From: Aspidapion aeneum
Lineage: Eukaryota; Arthropoda; Insecta; Coleoptera; Brentidae
Assembly: GCA_963576565.1 (NCBI GenBank)
Contig: OY755042.1
Location: 12,502,262-12,566,261, forward strand
Direction: 5' to 3'
DNA length: 64,000 nt
Part shown: positions 49,055 to 59,283 of the stretch, one piece after another
Layout of the letters: each line of letters opens with the position of its first letter
How positions within the stretch are numbered: position 1 is the first letter of the stretch
The notes under the pieces: model-generated
Database searches by the model: none
What the model saw: the letters and a program-made list of their open reading frames with translations, nothing else
Told to the model about the DNA's origin: nothing
Position numbers and translations under genes: made by a program

Positions 49055-52000
49055 TTAATCGGAGAGGTCCGCTGCGGACTTAAGGTCTTTGGCATGCCAA
49101 CTCCCTGGTAGTACTTTACCCGATGGTTCCTGAAGCTCAAATATCCATGGAGAAATTTTATTCCTAATCACATAAGGACCAACGAATTTCGGTGCTAACT
49201 TCTTCGAGAAAAACTTCGCAGCATCTGACAACACATAATTCTTCTTCCAAACACGCTGACCCACAACAAAGTTGGGTACCCTTGTACGCAGATTATACTG
49301 AACCACGTTTTTCTCTCCTGCCACCTCTAACCTTCTCTTAACATCAGCATAGAGCTTCCGGAAACCTTCGTTCTTACTTTCAGCTGCAGATTGTACACCA
49401 TTCTCTTCAGATAACAAAACTGGGTTGGAGTAATCTTTTCCTGATAAACACATATTCCTACCAAAATTAACAAAGAAAGGAGACATCCTGGTTGTCTCAT
49501 GGGTTGCAGTACGAATCGCGCAGGCAAGTTTATGTATTTGTTCGTCCCACTTCCTGTGGTTGTCTTTCACATAACAACATAACATGGTTTTTAACGTGCG
49601 ATTCGTCCTTTTTGTTGGATTTGCTCTGGGGTGATAATACGGATTATACTGAATTTTAACCTGATAACTCTCAGCAAAACGCTTAAACTCATTACTTTTG
49701 TACTGAGGGCCATTATCACAAAGTATCAAACGGGGCACTCCGAAGACCATAAATACTTGCTCCTCAAGATGCTTAACAACAGCTTGAGTAGGGGCTGCTC
49801 GCATTGGAAAAACTAAGGAAAACTTACTCAAATAGTCCGTAACGACGAGAATCCAGCAATTACCCTTTGTTGAACGAGGTAGAGGTCCACATAAATCAGT
49901 CGAAATAACTTCCCAAGGACGAGTTGGTTTTGGGTGAGATATCATCTGATCAGATACACCTTGTGTATCACCTTTATGAGCTGCACAGACAAAGCATTTC
50001 TTTACAAAAGTTGCCACGTCCTGGCGCATTTTTGGCCAATAATATTTTTCTGCCAGTCTGTGGTAGGTTTTATACACACCCATATGTCCTGCGGTAGGAG
50101 GATCGTGAGCTTCTCCAATAATTCTACGCCTATGATCTTTGGGGACCACCTCTTTCCAATATTCGTTAGATGGTGAAAGTTGAGGGTATTCTTGTTTGAC
50201 ATATTTATACAACTTATTATCAGTGTATCTCCAGTTCATAAATTTTAACGGTGATTCTACGACCCTCTTTACCATCTTTTGGTACCATCGATCTTTAATT
50301 GCTGTTGAAACATCTCTGGGCTGCGAAATTGTATCAATCATAGGTACTGCACGAGACAACATGTCCGGGACAACTAAATCTTTCCCTTTCCGATGGATTA
50401 CTTCAAAATCATATTGCTGCAGTTTTACAGACCAACGAGCGAGTCTTCCACTGGGCTCTTTTAAGCTATGAAGCCATTTTAAGCTAAAATGATCTGTTAT
50501 GACCTTAAATGAGATCCCCTCAATATAAGGCCGGAGCTTCTCTATCGCCCAAACCAATGCCAAACATTCTCGCTCGGTGGTCGTGTAAACACGTTCTTGC
50601 TTAGTCAAAGATCGACTCAAATAGCATATGACTTTGTCTCCTTCAGGATAAGGCTGCGTTAAACATGCTCCTATTCCATATCCTGATGCGTCTGTTTGAA
50701 TGACAAATTCCTTGCTATAATCTGGACATGTAAGAATCGGTGCAGTCACTAAAAGTTCCTTAATCTTAACAAATGCTTTTTCGCAGTCTGGAGTCCAATC
50801 GAACTTTTGATTTTTCTTAGTTAGAGCTGTAATCGGAGCTATTATCGCTGAAAAATTCTCTATGAAACGTCTGTACCAGGATATTGTACCTACAACTCTA
50901 CGAACTTCTCTGACAGTTCTTGGCCTCTGGAGCTCTAACATGGCTCTAATTTTATTAGGGTCAACTCGGATGCCTCGACGGTCCACTACGAAACCTAAAT
51001 AAGTCATTTCTGGCCTACACAGTTGGCATTTTTCCCAACTTACCGTTATCTTTGCATTCTGCAATCTTCGTAGGACTTCCTCAAGAATTCTAAGATGTTC
51101 AGAAAAGCTCTGTGTGACAATTACGAGGTCATCGAGATATACGTACACGTAGGGGTCTAAATCGTTTCCTATGATGCTATCTATGAGTCTCTGCCAAGTT
51201 GCAGGTGCATTATGAAGACCAAATGGTAAACGCTTAAATTGGAAGAGACCGCGTCGACAGATGAATGCTGTTAGTGGCTTCGATGATTCTTCCATTGGTA
51301 CTTGCCAATAAGCACTCTTAATATCTAAAGTTGACAAGTACTTAGCATCTTTCAATTTGTCAAGAGTCTCGGATACGAGTGGTAAGGGATAACTATCACG
51401 CGCCGTCACTGAGTTCAATTTGCGGTAGTCTACACAGAAACGATATTTCTTTGTGTTTTTCTTTTGTACCATTACCACTGGTGAAGCCCATGAACTACTA
51501 CTACGTTCTATCACATCCATTTTCAGCATTTCGTCGATTTCGTCATCAATAAGTTTTTGAATGACCGGTGAGACCTTATATGAACGTTGTCTTATCGGTG
51601 CTGCATTTGTTGTAATCTTATGTTCTACTCTGTCTGTACATCCCAGTGAGTCACCCATCATATTCTTATATTTAACGACCAATTCCTCTAGTCGTTCTGA
51701 TTCATAAGGTGTAAGAGTTGTTTGTTGGTCTGATGTTTCTAAAGAACAAATCACATCTTTATTATCGGCAAAATGCCACTCATTAGTACTTAAGTTCGGT
51801 ACTATACCCATCGAAATCCAAAAATCTAATCCTAAAATCAAAGTGTGCGGCAACTCAGGAACGACGACGACCTCTATTAACCTAAATTTGTCCTGAACTC
51901 GCATAGGGAGCTGCACTGTTCCAATACTACTCGTGCTTTGACCATTTGCCACAATACAACTCGTCTTCTTCGTCGTATCAAGTGAAAAACCAAACCTCTC

Positions 52001-52219
52001 GATGATTGACCAACCATGATTCCCTAAAAAGGTACGTGAAGCCCCGGAATCCAACAAACCTAATAACTTATTTCCGAGCACATCCACTTCTAAATAAGGC
52101 CTCTCATCTTTACGAGCATGACTTATCACATAATCTAAAACGTACGTTAGCCTATCGGTCGATGCTTGTTCAGGCTGACTCGAAGGTCGACCACCTACGA
52201 GCGCCTGGGTCCGTTTCCC
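49055..52219 (-). CDS. pol: pol polyprotein: protease, reverse transcriptase, RNase H, integrase
   Basis: Read by -1 shift from gag; no ATG begins it (an apparent start at 52129 is GTG). Domains in order: protease with LLDSGASRTFLG; RT with LPFGLHNAPATWQ and catalytic YVYLDDLVIV; RNase H with TDASGYGIG and TDHFSLKWL; integrase zinc finger (H-x-H type, HMGVYKTYHRL then CFVCAAH); integrase core with TDLCGPLP and CDNGPQY; then HPRANPTKRTNRTLK. In relatives the last block reads NP.ER, so the third catalytic acidic residue is Lys here (codon 49612-49610). The frame is otherwise unbroken over more than 1000 codons. The C-terminus has the chromodomain-less KFVGPYVI tail common in insect elements. 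Confidence 0.93.
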   Translation of the reverse strand, partial: GKRTQALVGGRPSSQPEQASTDRLTYVLDYVISHARKDERPYLEVDVLGNKLLGLLDSGASRTFLGNHGWSIIERFGFSLDTTKKTSCIVANGQSTSSIGTVQLPMRVQDKFRLIEVVVVPELPHTLILGLDFWISMGIVPNLSTNEWHFADNKDVICSLETSDQQTTLTPYESERLEELVVKYKNMMGDSLGCTDRVEHKITTNAAPIRQRSYKVSPVIQKLIDDEIDEMLKMDVIERSSSSWASPVVMVQKKNTKKYRFCVDYRKLNSVTARDSYPLPLVSETLDKLKDAKYLSTLDIKSAYWQVPMEESSKPLTAFICRRGLFQFKRLPFGLHNAPATWQRLIDSIIGNDLDPYVYVYLDDLVIVTQSFSEHLRILEEVLRRLQNAKITVSWEKCQLCRPEMTYLGFVVDRRGIRVDPNKIRAMLELQRPRTVREVRRVVGTISWYRRFIENFSAIIAPITALTKKNQKFDWTPDCEKAFVKIKELLVTAPILTCPDYSKEFVIQTDASGYGIGACLTQPYPEGDKVICYLSRSLTKQERVYTTTERECLALVWAIEKLRPYIEGISFKVITDHFSLKWLHSLKEPSGRLARWSVKLQQYDFEVIHRKGKDLVVPDMLSRAVPMIDTISQPRDVSTAIKDRWYQKMVKRVVESPLKFMNWRYTDNKLYKYVKQEYPQLSPSNEYWKEVVPKDHRRRIIGEAHDPPTAGHMGVYKTYHRLAEKYYWPKMRQDVATFVKKCFVCAAHKGDTQGVSDQMISHPKPTRPWEVISTDLCGPLPRSTKGNCWILVVTDYLSKFSLVFPMRAAPTQAVVKHLEEQVFMVFGVPRLILCDNGPQYKSNEFKRFAESYQVKIQYNPYYHPRANPTKRTNRTLKTMLCCYVKDNHRKWDEQIHKLACAIRTATHETTRMSPFFVNFGRNMCLSGKDYSNPVLLSEENGVQSAAESKNEGFRKLYADVKRRLEVAGEKNVVQYNLRTRVPNFVVGQRVWKKNYVLSDAAKFFSKKLAPKFVGPYVIRNKISPWIFELQEPSGKVLPGSWHAKDLKSAADLSD

Positions 52220-54009
52220 TGACGATTACAATTTCGACATTCTCTTACTGTTACCCCTACCTGACCACACGAATAGCACTGTTTGCCTCTAGGTAATGCG
52301 CACCCGATTGCCATGTGCCCTGTCTGGTTGCATCTATAACATACCACGTCCCTATTCGCCCTACCAGGTCTAGCACCTTGTGGTGGTTGTCCATCTCTGT
52401 CATTTACACTAGACTGACCACTAGCTGGTTGTTGTCTATCTCTATCAGCCCTAACATCAAAATTGCTTGCTGGCTGCTGCCTATTTCTGTCGAATCTATT
52501 AGCAGGATGATTTAAATTCTGTTGGTTTGATGTCCCAGCACCTGATATTTGAATTGCATCAACCCCTGTTGAAAAATCGTCACTGTCGCTCTCTACGTCA
52601 ACGTAGGCCAAGTCAGGTTCAATAGATTGGTTTTTCCTAGGTGTAAAATTTTCCTCTTCTAAACCATATCTCTGGTCTATTCTACGACACAGATCCTTTA
52701 AATGTGATAGGCTATTGACCTCAGTAGCAATTAACCCATTTTTATAGATGTCCGCGATATTTCTGAAGACGATAGCTAATTTCGCCTCTTCGGAAACAGG
52801 ACAGCCAAGTCTTTGGAAATATGTGTTCATGACAGCAATATAGGTCCCTATAGACTCTCCAGGGCCTTGTTTACGTTTTTGAATCTCCTTCAATAGCTTC
52901 TCGCCATATGAAGAAGGAAGATATTCTGCCATGAACCTCTGTTCCAGCTGTTCCCACGTATGGACTTCTCTTCGAACATCTTTGTAAAAAGTATAAGCTG
53001 ACTTTTCAAAAAGATCAATGCCCGAATTCAGTAAAACCTTTTTGCTGACTCCTCTCGCCTGACTTAACTCGTCCACTCTCTCAAAAAATGCGGTGACGGA
53101 GATCGTACCCCTCTCGCCTGTAAACTTTATGTTCCACTTATGCGGAGGTACAGGTGCAACGTGATATGAAGTACCAGGATCACTTGACATTGGTACTGGC
53201 GACGAACATGAAAATGGTCGTGACTGAGCAATTGGTGCTATGCTACTTTGGAGGGCAGCTAAACTCAAAGGAACGGTAGACGGTTGTTGATACTGAAAAG
53301 CTGTTGTACCGTAATTCTCAATCGGCATAGGGAGTGGTGCTTGTACTGATGTTTGAGTTGGGTTTGTAAGTACTTGCATTTGCAATGGAGCAATGACCGA
53401 CGGTTGATTTGTGGGCTGTTGAGCTGGTCTTTGTGTGCTCGAGTGCTGTGGTTGCGGGAGTTGAGACTGGCTGGGAATGTTGCCAACATTTGTCGAGTGA
53501 TCTGAACTTCGACTCGTTGATTGGGTTTCAGATGCTTCATCATCATCTGAGTTCACGCCAACTCTTAATAAATCTGTTGCTTGGCTCTGCAACCTCCCAA
53601 TCAAACTCAAGGTTTCCGCAACCAGTATGCCTTTGGTTTGACTTTCTTCAAAGTTAGACGGATTCATGTTATTTATCCTGGCTAACACATGTTCCAACCT
53701 TACAGCGATTTTCCTAAACTCTCCCCCTTTGCTCGTACCAGAGAACTTCTCTACCAGCGGTACCAGACTATCAAGCTTCTTCATGCAACTAAAAGCATCT
53801 TGGCCAAATTTAAAAGGATACGGAGGGTATCTCATACTTGCATCAGTCTTTTCTCTTTGTTTGATCAACATAAGCTGTTGTTTCATCTCTTCCACCGCTC
53901 CAATAGCTATGCCTCTCCATGTTAACTCATAGATTAATTCGTCCTTGACTAAGTACCTTACGTCAGACAACCGACTCAAAGAAATAGCCATAGTGCCTTT
54001 TATCTTCAA
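52195..54009 (-). CDS. gag: gag polyprotein (604 aa)
   Basis: ATG at 54009 (MKIKGTMAISLSRLSDV); the second Met at residue 7 could also serve. The middle is Gln/Pro/Ser-rich. A retrotransposon gag domain near residues 290-420 contains WEQLEQRFMAEYLPSSYGEK and KRKQGPGESIGTYIAVM. Two C-terminal zinc knuckles follow: CYRCNQTGHMAIGC (complete CCHC) and CYSCGQVGVTVREC, where Val replaces His. Ends RQGNGPRRS-stop; the GGGAAAC slippery site lies 18 nt upstream of the stop. Confidence 0.93.
   Translation of the reverse strand: MKIKGTMAISLSRLSDVRYLVKDELIYELTWRGIAIGAVEEMKQQLMLIKQREKTDASMRYPPYPFKFGQDAFSCMKKLDSLVPLVEKFSGTSKGGEFRKIAVRLEHVLARINNMNPSNFEESQTKGILVAETLSLIGRLQSQATDLLRVGVNSDDDEASETQSTSRSSDHSTNVGNIPSQSQLPQPQHSSTQRPAQQPTNQPSVIAPLQMQVLTNPTQTSVQAPLPMPIENYGTTAFQYQQPSTVPLSLAALQSSIAPIAQSRPFSCSSPVPMSSDPGTSYHVAPVPPHKWNIKFTGERGTISVTAFFERVDELSQARGVSKKVLLNSGIDLFEKSAYTFYKDVRREVHTWEQLEQRFMAEYLPSSYGEKLLKEIQKRKQGPGESIGTYIAVMNTYFQRLGCPVSEEAKLAIVFRNIADIYKNGLIATEVNSLSHLKDLCRRIDQRYGLEEENFTPRKNQSIEPDLAYVDVESDSDDFSTGVDAIQISGAGTSNQQNLNHPANRFDRNRQQPASNFDVRADRDRQQPASGQSSVNDRDGQPPQGARPGRANRDVVCYRCNQTGHMAIGCALPRGKQCYSCGQVGVTVRECRNCNRQGNGPRRS
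52213..52219 (-). promoter_or_regulatory. -1 ribosomal frameshift site GGGAAAC
   Basis: On the minus strand the heptamer is read G-GGA-AAC in the gag frame, the required X-XXY-YYZ phase. A -1 slip enters the pol frame, which runs open from there. Downstream GGTCGA and TCGACC (about 24 nt apart) could form a stimulatory stem. GGGAAAC is a known slippery sequence in retroviruses. Confidence 0.85.
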
Positions 54010-57000
54010 ACTTTAAACTTTAATTAAAACTGTTAATTATACCTCCCAATTATAAAAACTAAACCACTCAATAACAAACACAAAGTTCACTTTAACCTCA
54101 CTAGTGAAAATCACTATAAATTTTCTCACAAATGTAGAAAATATAAAACTTAAATACGGGCAGACGCGAACAAAACCGAAAAACACCGGAGCAGTAAGAA
54201 AATAAAATTTATTTGCATTTAAAAATGTAATCATAATTTATGTTAAGTATTTGTACAACCAACTATGACGTCCAACCTTGCAGAGAGAAATAACTACTTA
54301 AATCCTAAATTAGAATTAACAAGTAGCCATAAAAAAAAAGTTTAAAAAAATAAAAGAGAGACCAGAGTTTTGGCAGTGTTTAGGTCTTATGTTTCACTCC
54401 TGCGTGAGTAAAACACAAAAAAAAATAATTGCGCTTATCCTAGCTGAACTGGATTAAAATTAAAGTTAAGTGATGTTTGTTTACCTCAGCAACCGAATAG
54501 GTAAATTTATCCCTAAATGGAACGTACAACAGACTACCTATAACAAAAATCCCAAAGCTGTTGTACACAGTTAACGCTAGGGTATACTCCTGCTATTGCA
54601 GAACGGCTCCACTAATAAACTCCTCAAAAAAAACCCAAATCGCCGTATACAATGATTTTTTCTAAAAAGAATAAATCAAAACCCACTTTAACCTGCTTAC
54701 CTACTCTGAGTTTACACGAAACATGCATTGCTTAAGGTCACATCATCCCTTAATATATAAGTGAACGCAATAAACGTCGGCACAGATGTTCATGTTATAG
54801 AAATCGTAAAATATGCTCAATTAAAAAAAAATCCGCTCGCTGAAATTGCGTCGAATTAGACTAGTAAGGATGTTGTGTGTAATAAAAAAAATTTTAATAA
54901 AATTTTAAAAAAAAATTACCGATGGTAATAAAAAATTTACACAAATAACGTCTTGGTAGGACTGCAACTCTCTAATAATCGTTAAAATGAAATTCCCAAT
55001 ACTTTAACTAAATTGATGCATCACCCATGGTCATGGTCAAAAAGACCCTAGGATCGTACCGAAAAGTGCCAAAAAAAAAAATTAAAAAAAAATTTTGGTG
55101 TCGACCACAGTAGTCCAATAGTCAAAAAAAATTAATTAGTGACTCACTAAAATTTTCAAAAATTACTCCACTCTGATAGGTGGTTTGGAGTAGGGAGGAG
55201 AAAAAAAATTTAAAACAAATGATGATAGGTTGTTAAAACGTGAGGGTTCGAAATAAAATTATATTTTAATTCAGAAAAAAAAATATTTAAATAAACTGGT
55301 AGAACCATTGTAGGGACAAAGTACTACTATGCACCAAGGAAAAAATATCCAACAAGAAAATCAAGTCTCCCTTTTAACAAAAAAATATTAAAAAAAAATA
55401 TTTAAAAAAAATATTTTCAAAAAAAATTAAAAATGTTTAAGTGGGGTTACAGCTCCTATTAGTGAACCTTAAAAATTTTTTTTTATAAAATCAACACCAG
55501 AAAAATCTTATTCGAGTTGTCATGCAACAGTTTTTGTTCTTTTCCTTTAAAAAAACAGTTGTCAATTCCCTTTCCTCTCCCCAAAACTGTGTGAATGTGA
55601 AAAGTGAATGAGCTAGAAAAATTAATTTACTATACAAAAAAAAATTTGAAAATTAAATTTACTTAAGAATCATAAGGTATAAAAATCGTAATTGCAAAAA
55701 AACCAATCAGTTTAGGAAAAGTTTTAAAAAAATATTTATGTTCCAAAAAAACAAACGATGTTAGTATATTTGTTCAAAATTATCACTAAAGGAAATAAAC
55801 AACGTGAGTACTTATTTACTGTACCACTATAATAGTGTGAACCTAAGTTTTAAACTTTGCACTCAACCCCGTAAAGAATTATCCCGTGTGCCCTTTCAAA
55901 AAAACCAAATATGAAAACAATTCCAAGGTTCACCTATAACGTTGTAAAACTAAATCTGCCTACTCAAGTGTCTTTACACACAACATCTACCCAAAAAAAA
56001 ATTTACTGCTTAATGCATTCTCAGATCTTTATTCCTGGTGCTAAAATTAAGTTGGGCCCTCTCCACAACTATCAGTCAAAGCAAAACTACCAAATGTCCA
56101 AGGGCTAATGAGACCCTATCACCAACAAATGATATTCTGAAATGAAACAGTTGGGAATAATCCTGCGTAAAAACCAGAGAACAAAATCAAGAACCAAAAA
56201 CTATTACATTAATTTTAAAAGAGCATAATAAAACTCCCGGCCCCAATTAAACTTTTGTTATCTCAACAAAACTCGGCCTAAAACCAAAAACTTTTTATTA
56301 GACATTTCCCCTATTCCCTAAGTATAATGTCAATAAAACCCAAAAACTTGTGATTTCCATTCCAATCCTATCTGCACCCTATACATTTTTCAAACGGTTA
56401 AACACCCACAGGCGAAACAATATCTTATTTCAAAGAAAGGGTGAAGATATTTTGAAGCACCCTGTGAAAATAAGACACTATTATGGAAAATTGTTCAGAT
56501 CAGTGTTCTTAATACTTTCCAACCTAAATATATCTAGTCCCCTCACGTGCATGTTACTATTTTAGTTCCTATCATAATTAAATAGATCACAAAATTTGTC
56601 TTTCTCCGCGAATCTGCAAGGTCCTGGAAAATGCGAGATTCAGCCTGTAGGCCAAATTTGGATGTATTTTAATTTAGCGAAAACCGAAGTTGCGAAATCC
56701 TAAAAAGATTAGCAGGAAGTCCTCGTTCCTCGATTTCTACACTCCGAACCAAACATTTTTTCCATTTCCACCCAGCTCGCGGGAGGAAAACCCCTAATTA
56801 TTGCAATACAAAAGGTACTACTATCATGTTATGCATAACAAAAAAAAATATATGCCCTCTTCATTGTTTAGTTGCATCAAAGAAAACCTATTGTTTTTAA
56901 ATTTATTCTTAGGTTGAAATCTTTCATCTTAAATTTATTGTTTAACCTGAACACTTTTCCATTTATTCCACAAAATTTGCTTCATTATTTGAGGTCACCA

Positions 57001-59265
57001 GTACGAAATTATTTTAAAATTCAAAAAAAATGAAATAAAAAAAATTATTTCCCAATTGTCCACAACTTCCAAGTTTTCATCCCTAAATAGGTACTTTCTT
57101 AGTCTAACACCATCCATCGTTATCCAACATAACGCTTTAATTTCAGAAGCAACAAAACGAAGATTAAGTGAAAAAAAACTAAGCGAGTAAGTTGGAAGTT
57201 GCTTTACAATGGGCGCAGATGACAGGCCCCCTTAAGTACACGCCACTGTCCTGAAATGCAAACTAACTAAAAAACTGAAGACTAGCATATCTGCCGTCAA
57301 CCAACATTTGGCATGAAATTAAAATAATCTCGTATCATACCAGTATCCTCCGAAAAACAAAACGTTTTTTCCTATAAGACCCAAACACTTAACCAATAAA
57401 TCTTGTTATTTAAAATTATGATTCGGAAGTAAAAAGATTTATTTATTCCTGCCTGATCAACTAAGACAAAAAAGTTTCCCTTTTGTAACTCAAGAAATTC
57501 CTGTTTGGTCCCCCCAAAAAAATATAACCTGTCTGGTCACCCTTTAAAACTACGACCACTATACAAACCGTTTTGACCAAAACAAGAATTCGAGAAGCTA
57601 TGTCAACAGAAAGGAAATAATCTTTTACGAAAAATTAAATTATTTAAAAAAAGAAGCAAAATTTGGAAATATTTTTACCAATTACCCCCGCCTAGCATTT
57701 ATATTTAGTTGAAAGTCTCTCCTAAATTCACTGACTCAAAATGACATTACTTAAAAAAAATTACTGAACTTTACAAATGAACTCTACAAATGAACTAAAA
57801 AAAATCAAAAAACTTATATCTATATCTGTCTCAGTTAAACATTTCTTTTGTGGTATTATATCTAGTTGGGCTTCAAATTCATTTTCTCTGTATTCAATCT
57901 GGAGCAGGCAAAACTTCTCAAGGCTCAAACATAAATGTTTGCTCTCCAATGGCCATGACCAAGCTATGACCTGAACGCAGAAAAAAATACAGAAAAAAAA
58001 TAAATGTGTACCAGAAAACTTTAATTGATAGAAATACCCGTAGGTCATTTTTAAAAAATGCACTCCAAAGCCCAACGCTGTATTTTCTACCAAAAAAATT
58101 TGACCAGTCACGAAACACAACTAGACAACTAAACCAAAGACCTAAAAACTGTCTTTCAAAAAAAATACCCCAAAAAAAAAATGTCAACTGGACTTTTGGC
58201 ATTGATCTTCAGCCAAGGTGTCACTCTAGGGGTTTTAGCCTTGTGTTTCCTAACCTCCCGAGCCGACACTAGTAGTGTACCCTCCTCTGACCCGATGTAA
58301 CTGAGTGACGTAAGATCTTAATTGTCATCCAACAGTTACCACCAAAAACAAGAAAAGAAAATGACAAAGCAAAATAAACTCATTTTCCTTTTCCTTTATT
58401 ACTAATTAATACTTTCAACTAAACAAAGCTACCAGCTGTTAAGCTATATTTACCCTAAAACAACCTAGCCAAGAAAAATTTGTGTGAAACCCTGTAAAAA
58501 TATTCCAAATACCAAGTGGTGATATCCCACAAAAATTAAAATCACCAAAAAAAAATAACTTGTTGACCTAAATAAATTGACTGCACTAAAAAATAATCGG
58601 TGAAACAATTTCTATCTTATCACAAGCAGGAAATAATAACATATAAATAAATGAACCTGCAAAAAAAATTAGATTAGAAAAAACACACTACCTATGTCAT
58701 ATATTTAAAACATAAAAAGACCATGTCTGGAAATCCATCCACCTATAAATTAAATAAAATTGAAGTAAATTTACATTGTCGTATTTATTTTTCTTAAAAA
58801 AAAATTAAAACAAGTTTTTCCTACAAAAACTTTAAAGAATTAAGAACATGATTTGGACGCTGCTGAATAAAAACTCCTATGTTTTTTTTCCCACTTATTC
58901 TTCCTTAATAAATAAAAATGAATCTTTTATTTTCCAAGAAAAAACTTGTGAAGATAAGCTAATAGAAACTAAGAGGATTACTAAAACAACAAACCGAGTT
59001 CCAAATCAACGTTCAAATATTACTAAAAAAATATTTAAAAAAATGTTATTTCCAAAAACCAATGATCTTGTTTTCCATTAAAAAAAATTGATTGGGTATC
59101 AAAACCACCGACAGCCACTGCAAGCCTTTAACCTGGCTTTGGCTGTACCACAAAAAATTTTATGTTTTAGAAAATTTTCAGAAAGTTCAAAAAAAAAATT
59201 TTTTTTTTCCAAATCAAAAAAGAACAATAAAAAATTACATCAGATGTTAAAAAACTAGCCAAAAA
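54010..59265 (-). other. Long untranslated leader of the retrotransposon
   Basis: About 5.26 kb between PBS and gag, T-rich on the element strand with many 8-10-nt homopolymer runs. Frames up to 119 codons (58120-57761) show no domain. No second gene is supported. Confidence 0.75.
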
Positions 59266-59280
59266 CCACGTAGGGCGCCA
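59266..59280 (-). promoter_or_regulatory. Primer-binding site, tRNA-Lys type
   Basis: On the element strand TGGCGCCCTACGTGG, 3 nt after the 5' LTR. It matches the 3' end complement of tRNA-Lys (TGGCGCCCAACGTGGG) at all but one position. Confidence 0.85.
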
Positions 59281-59283
59281 ATT

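Noticed and set aside
57761..58202. 119- and 94-codon frames as an env or accessory gene of the retrotransposon
   Set aside because: They lie in the leader upstream of gag, not downstream of pol, and show no signal peptide-fusion-anchor arrangement or known domain; composition is typical of T-rich noise.
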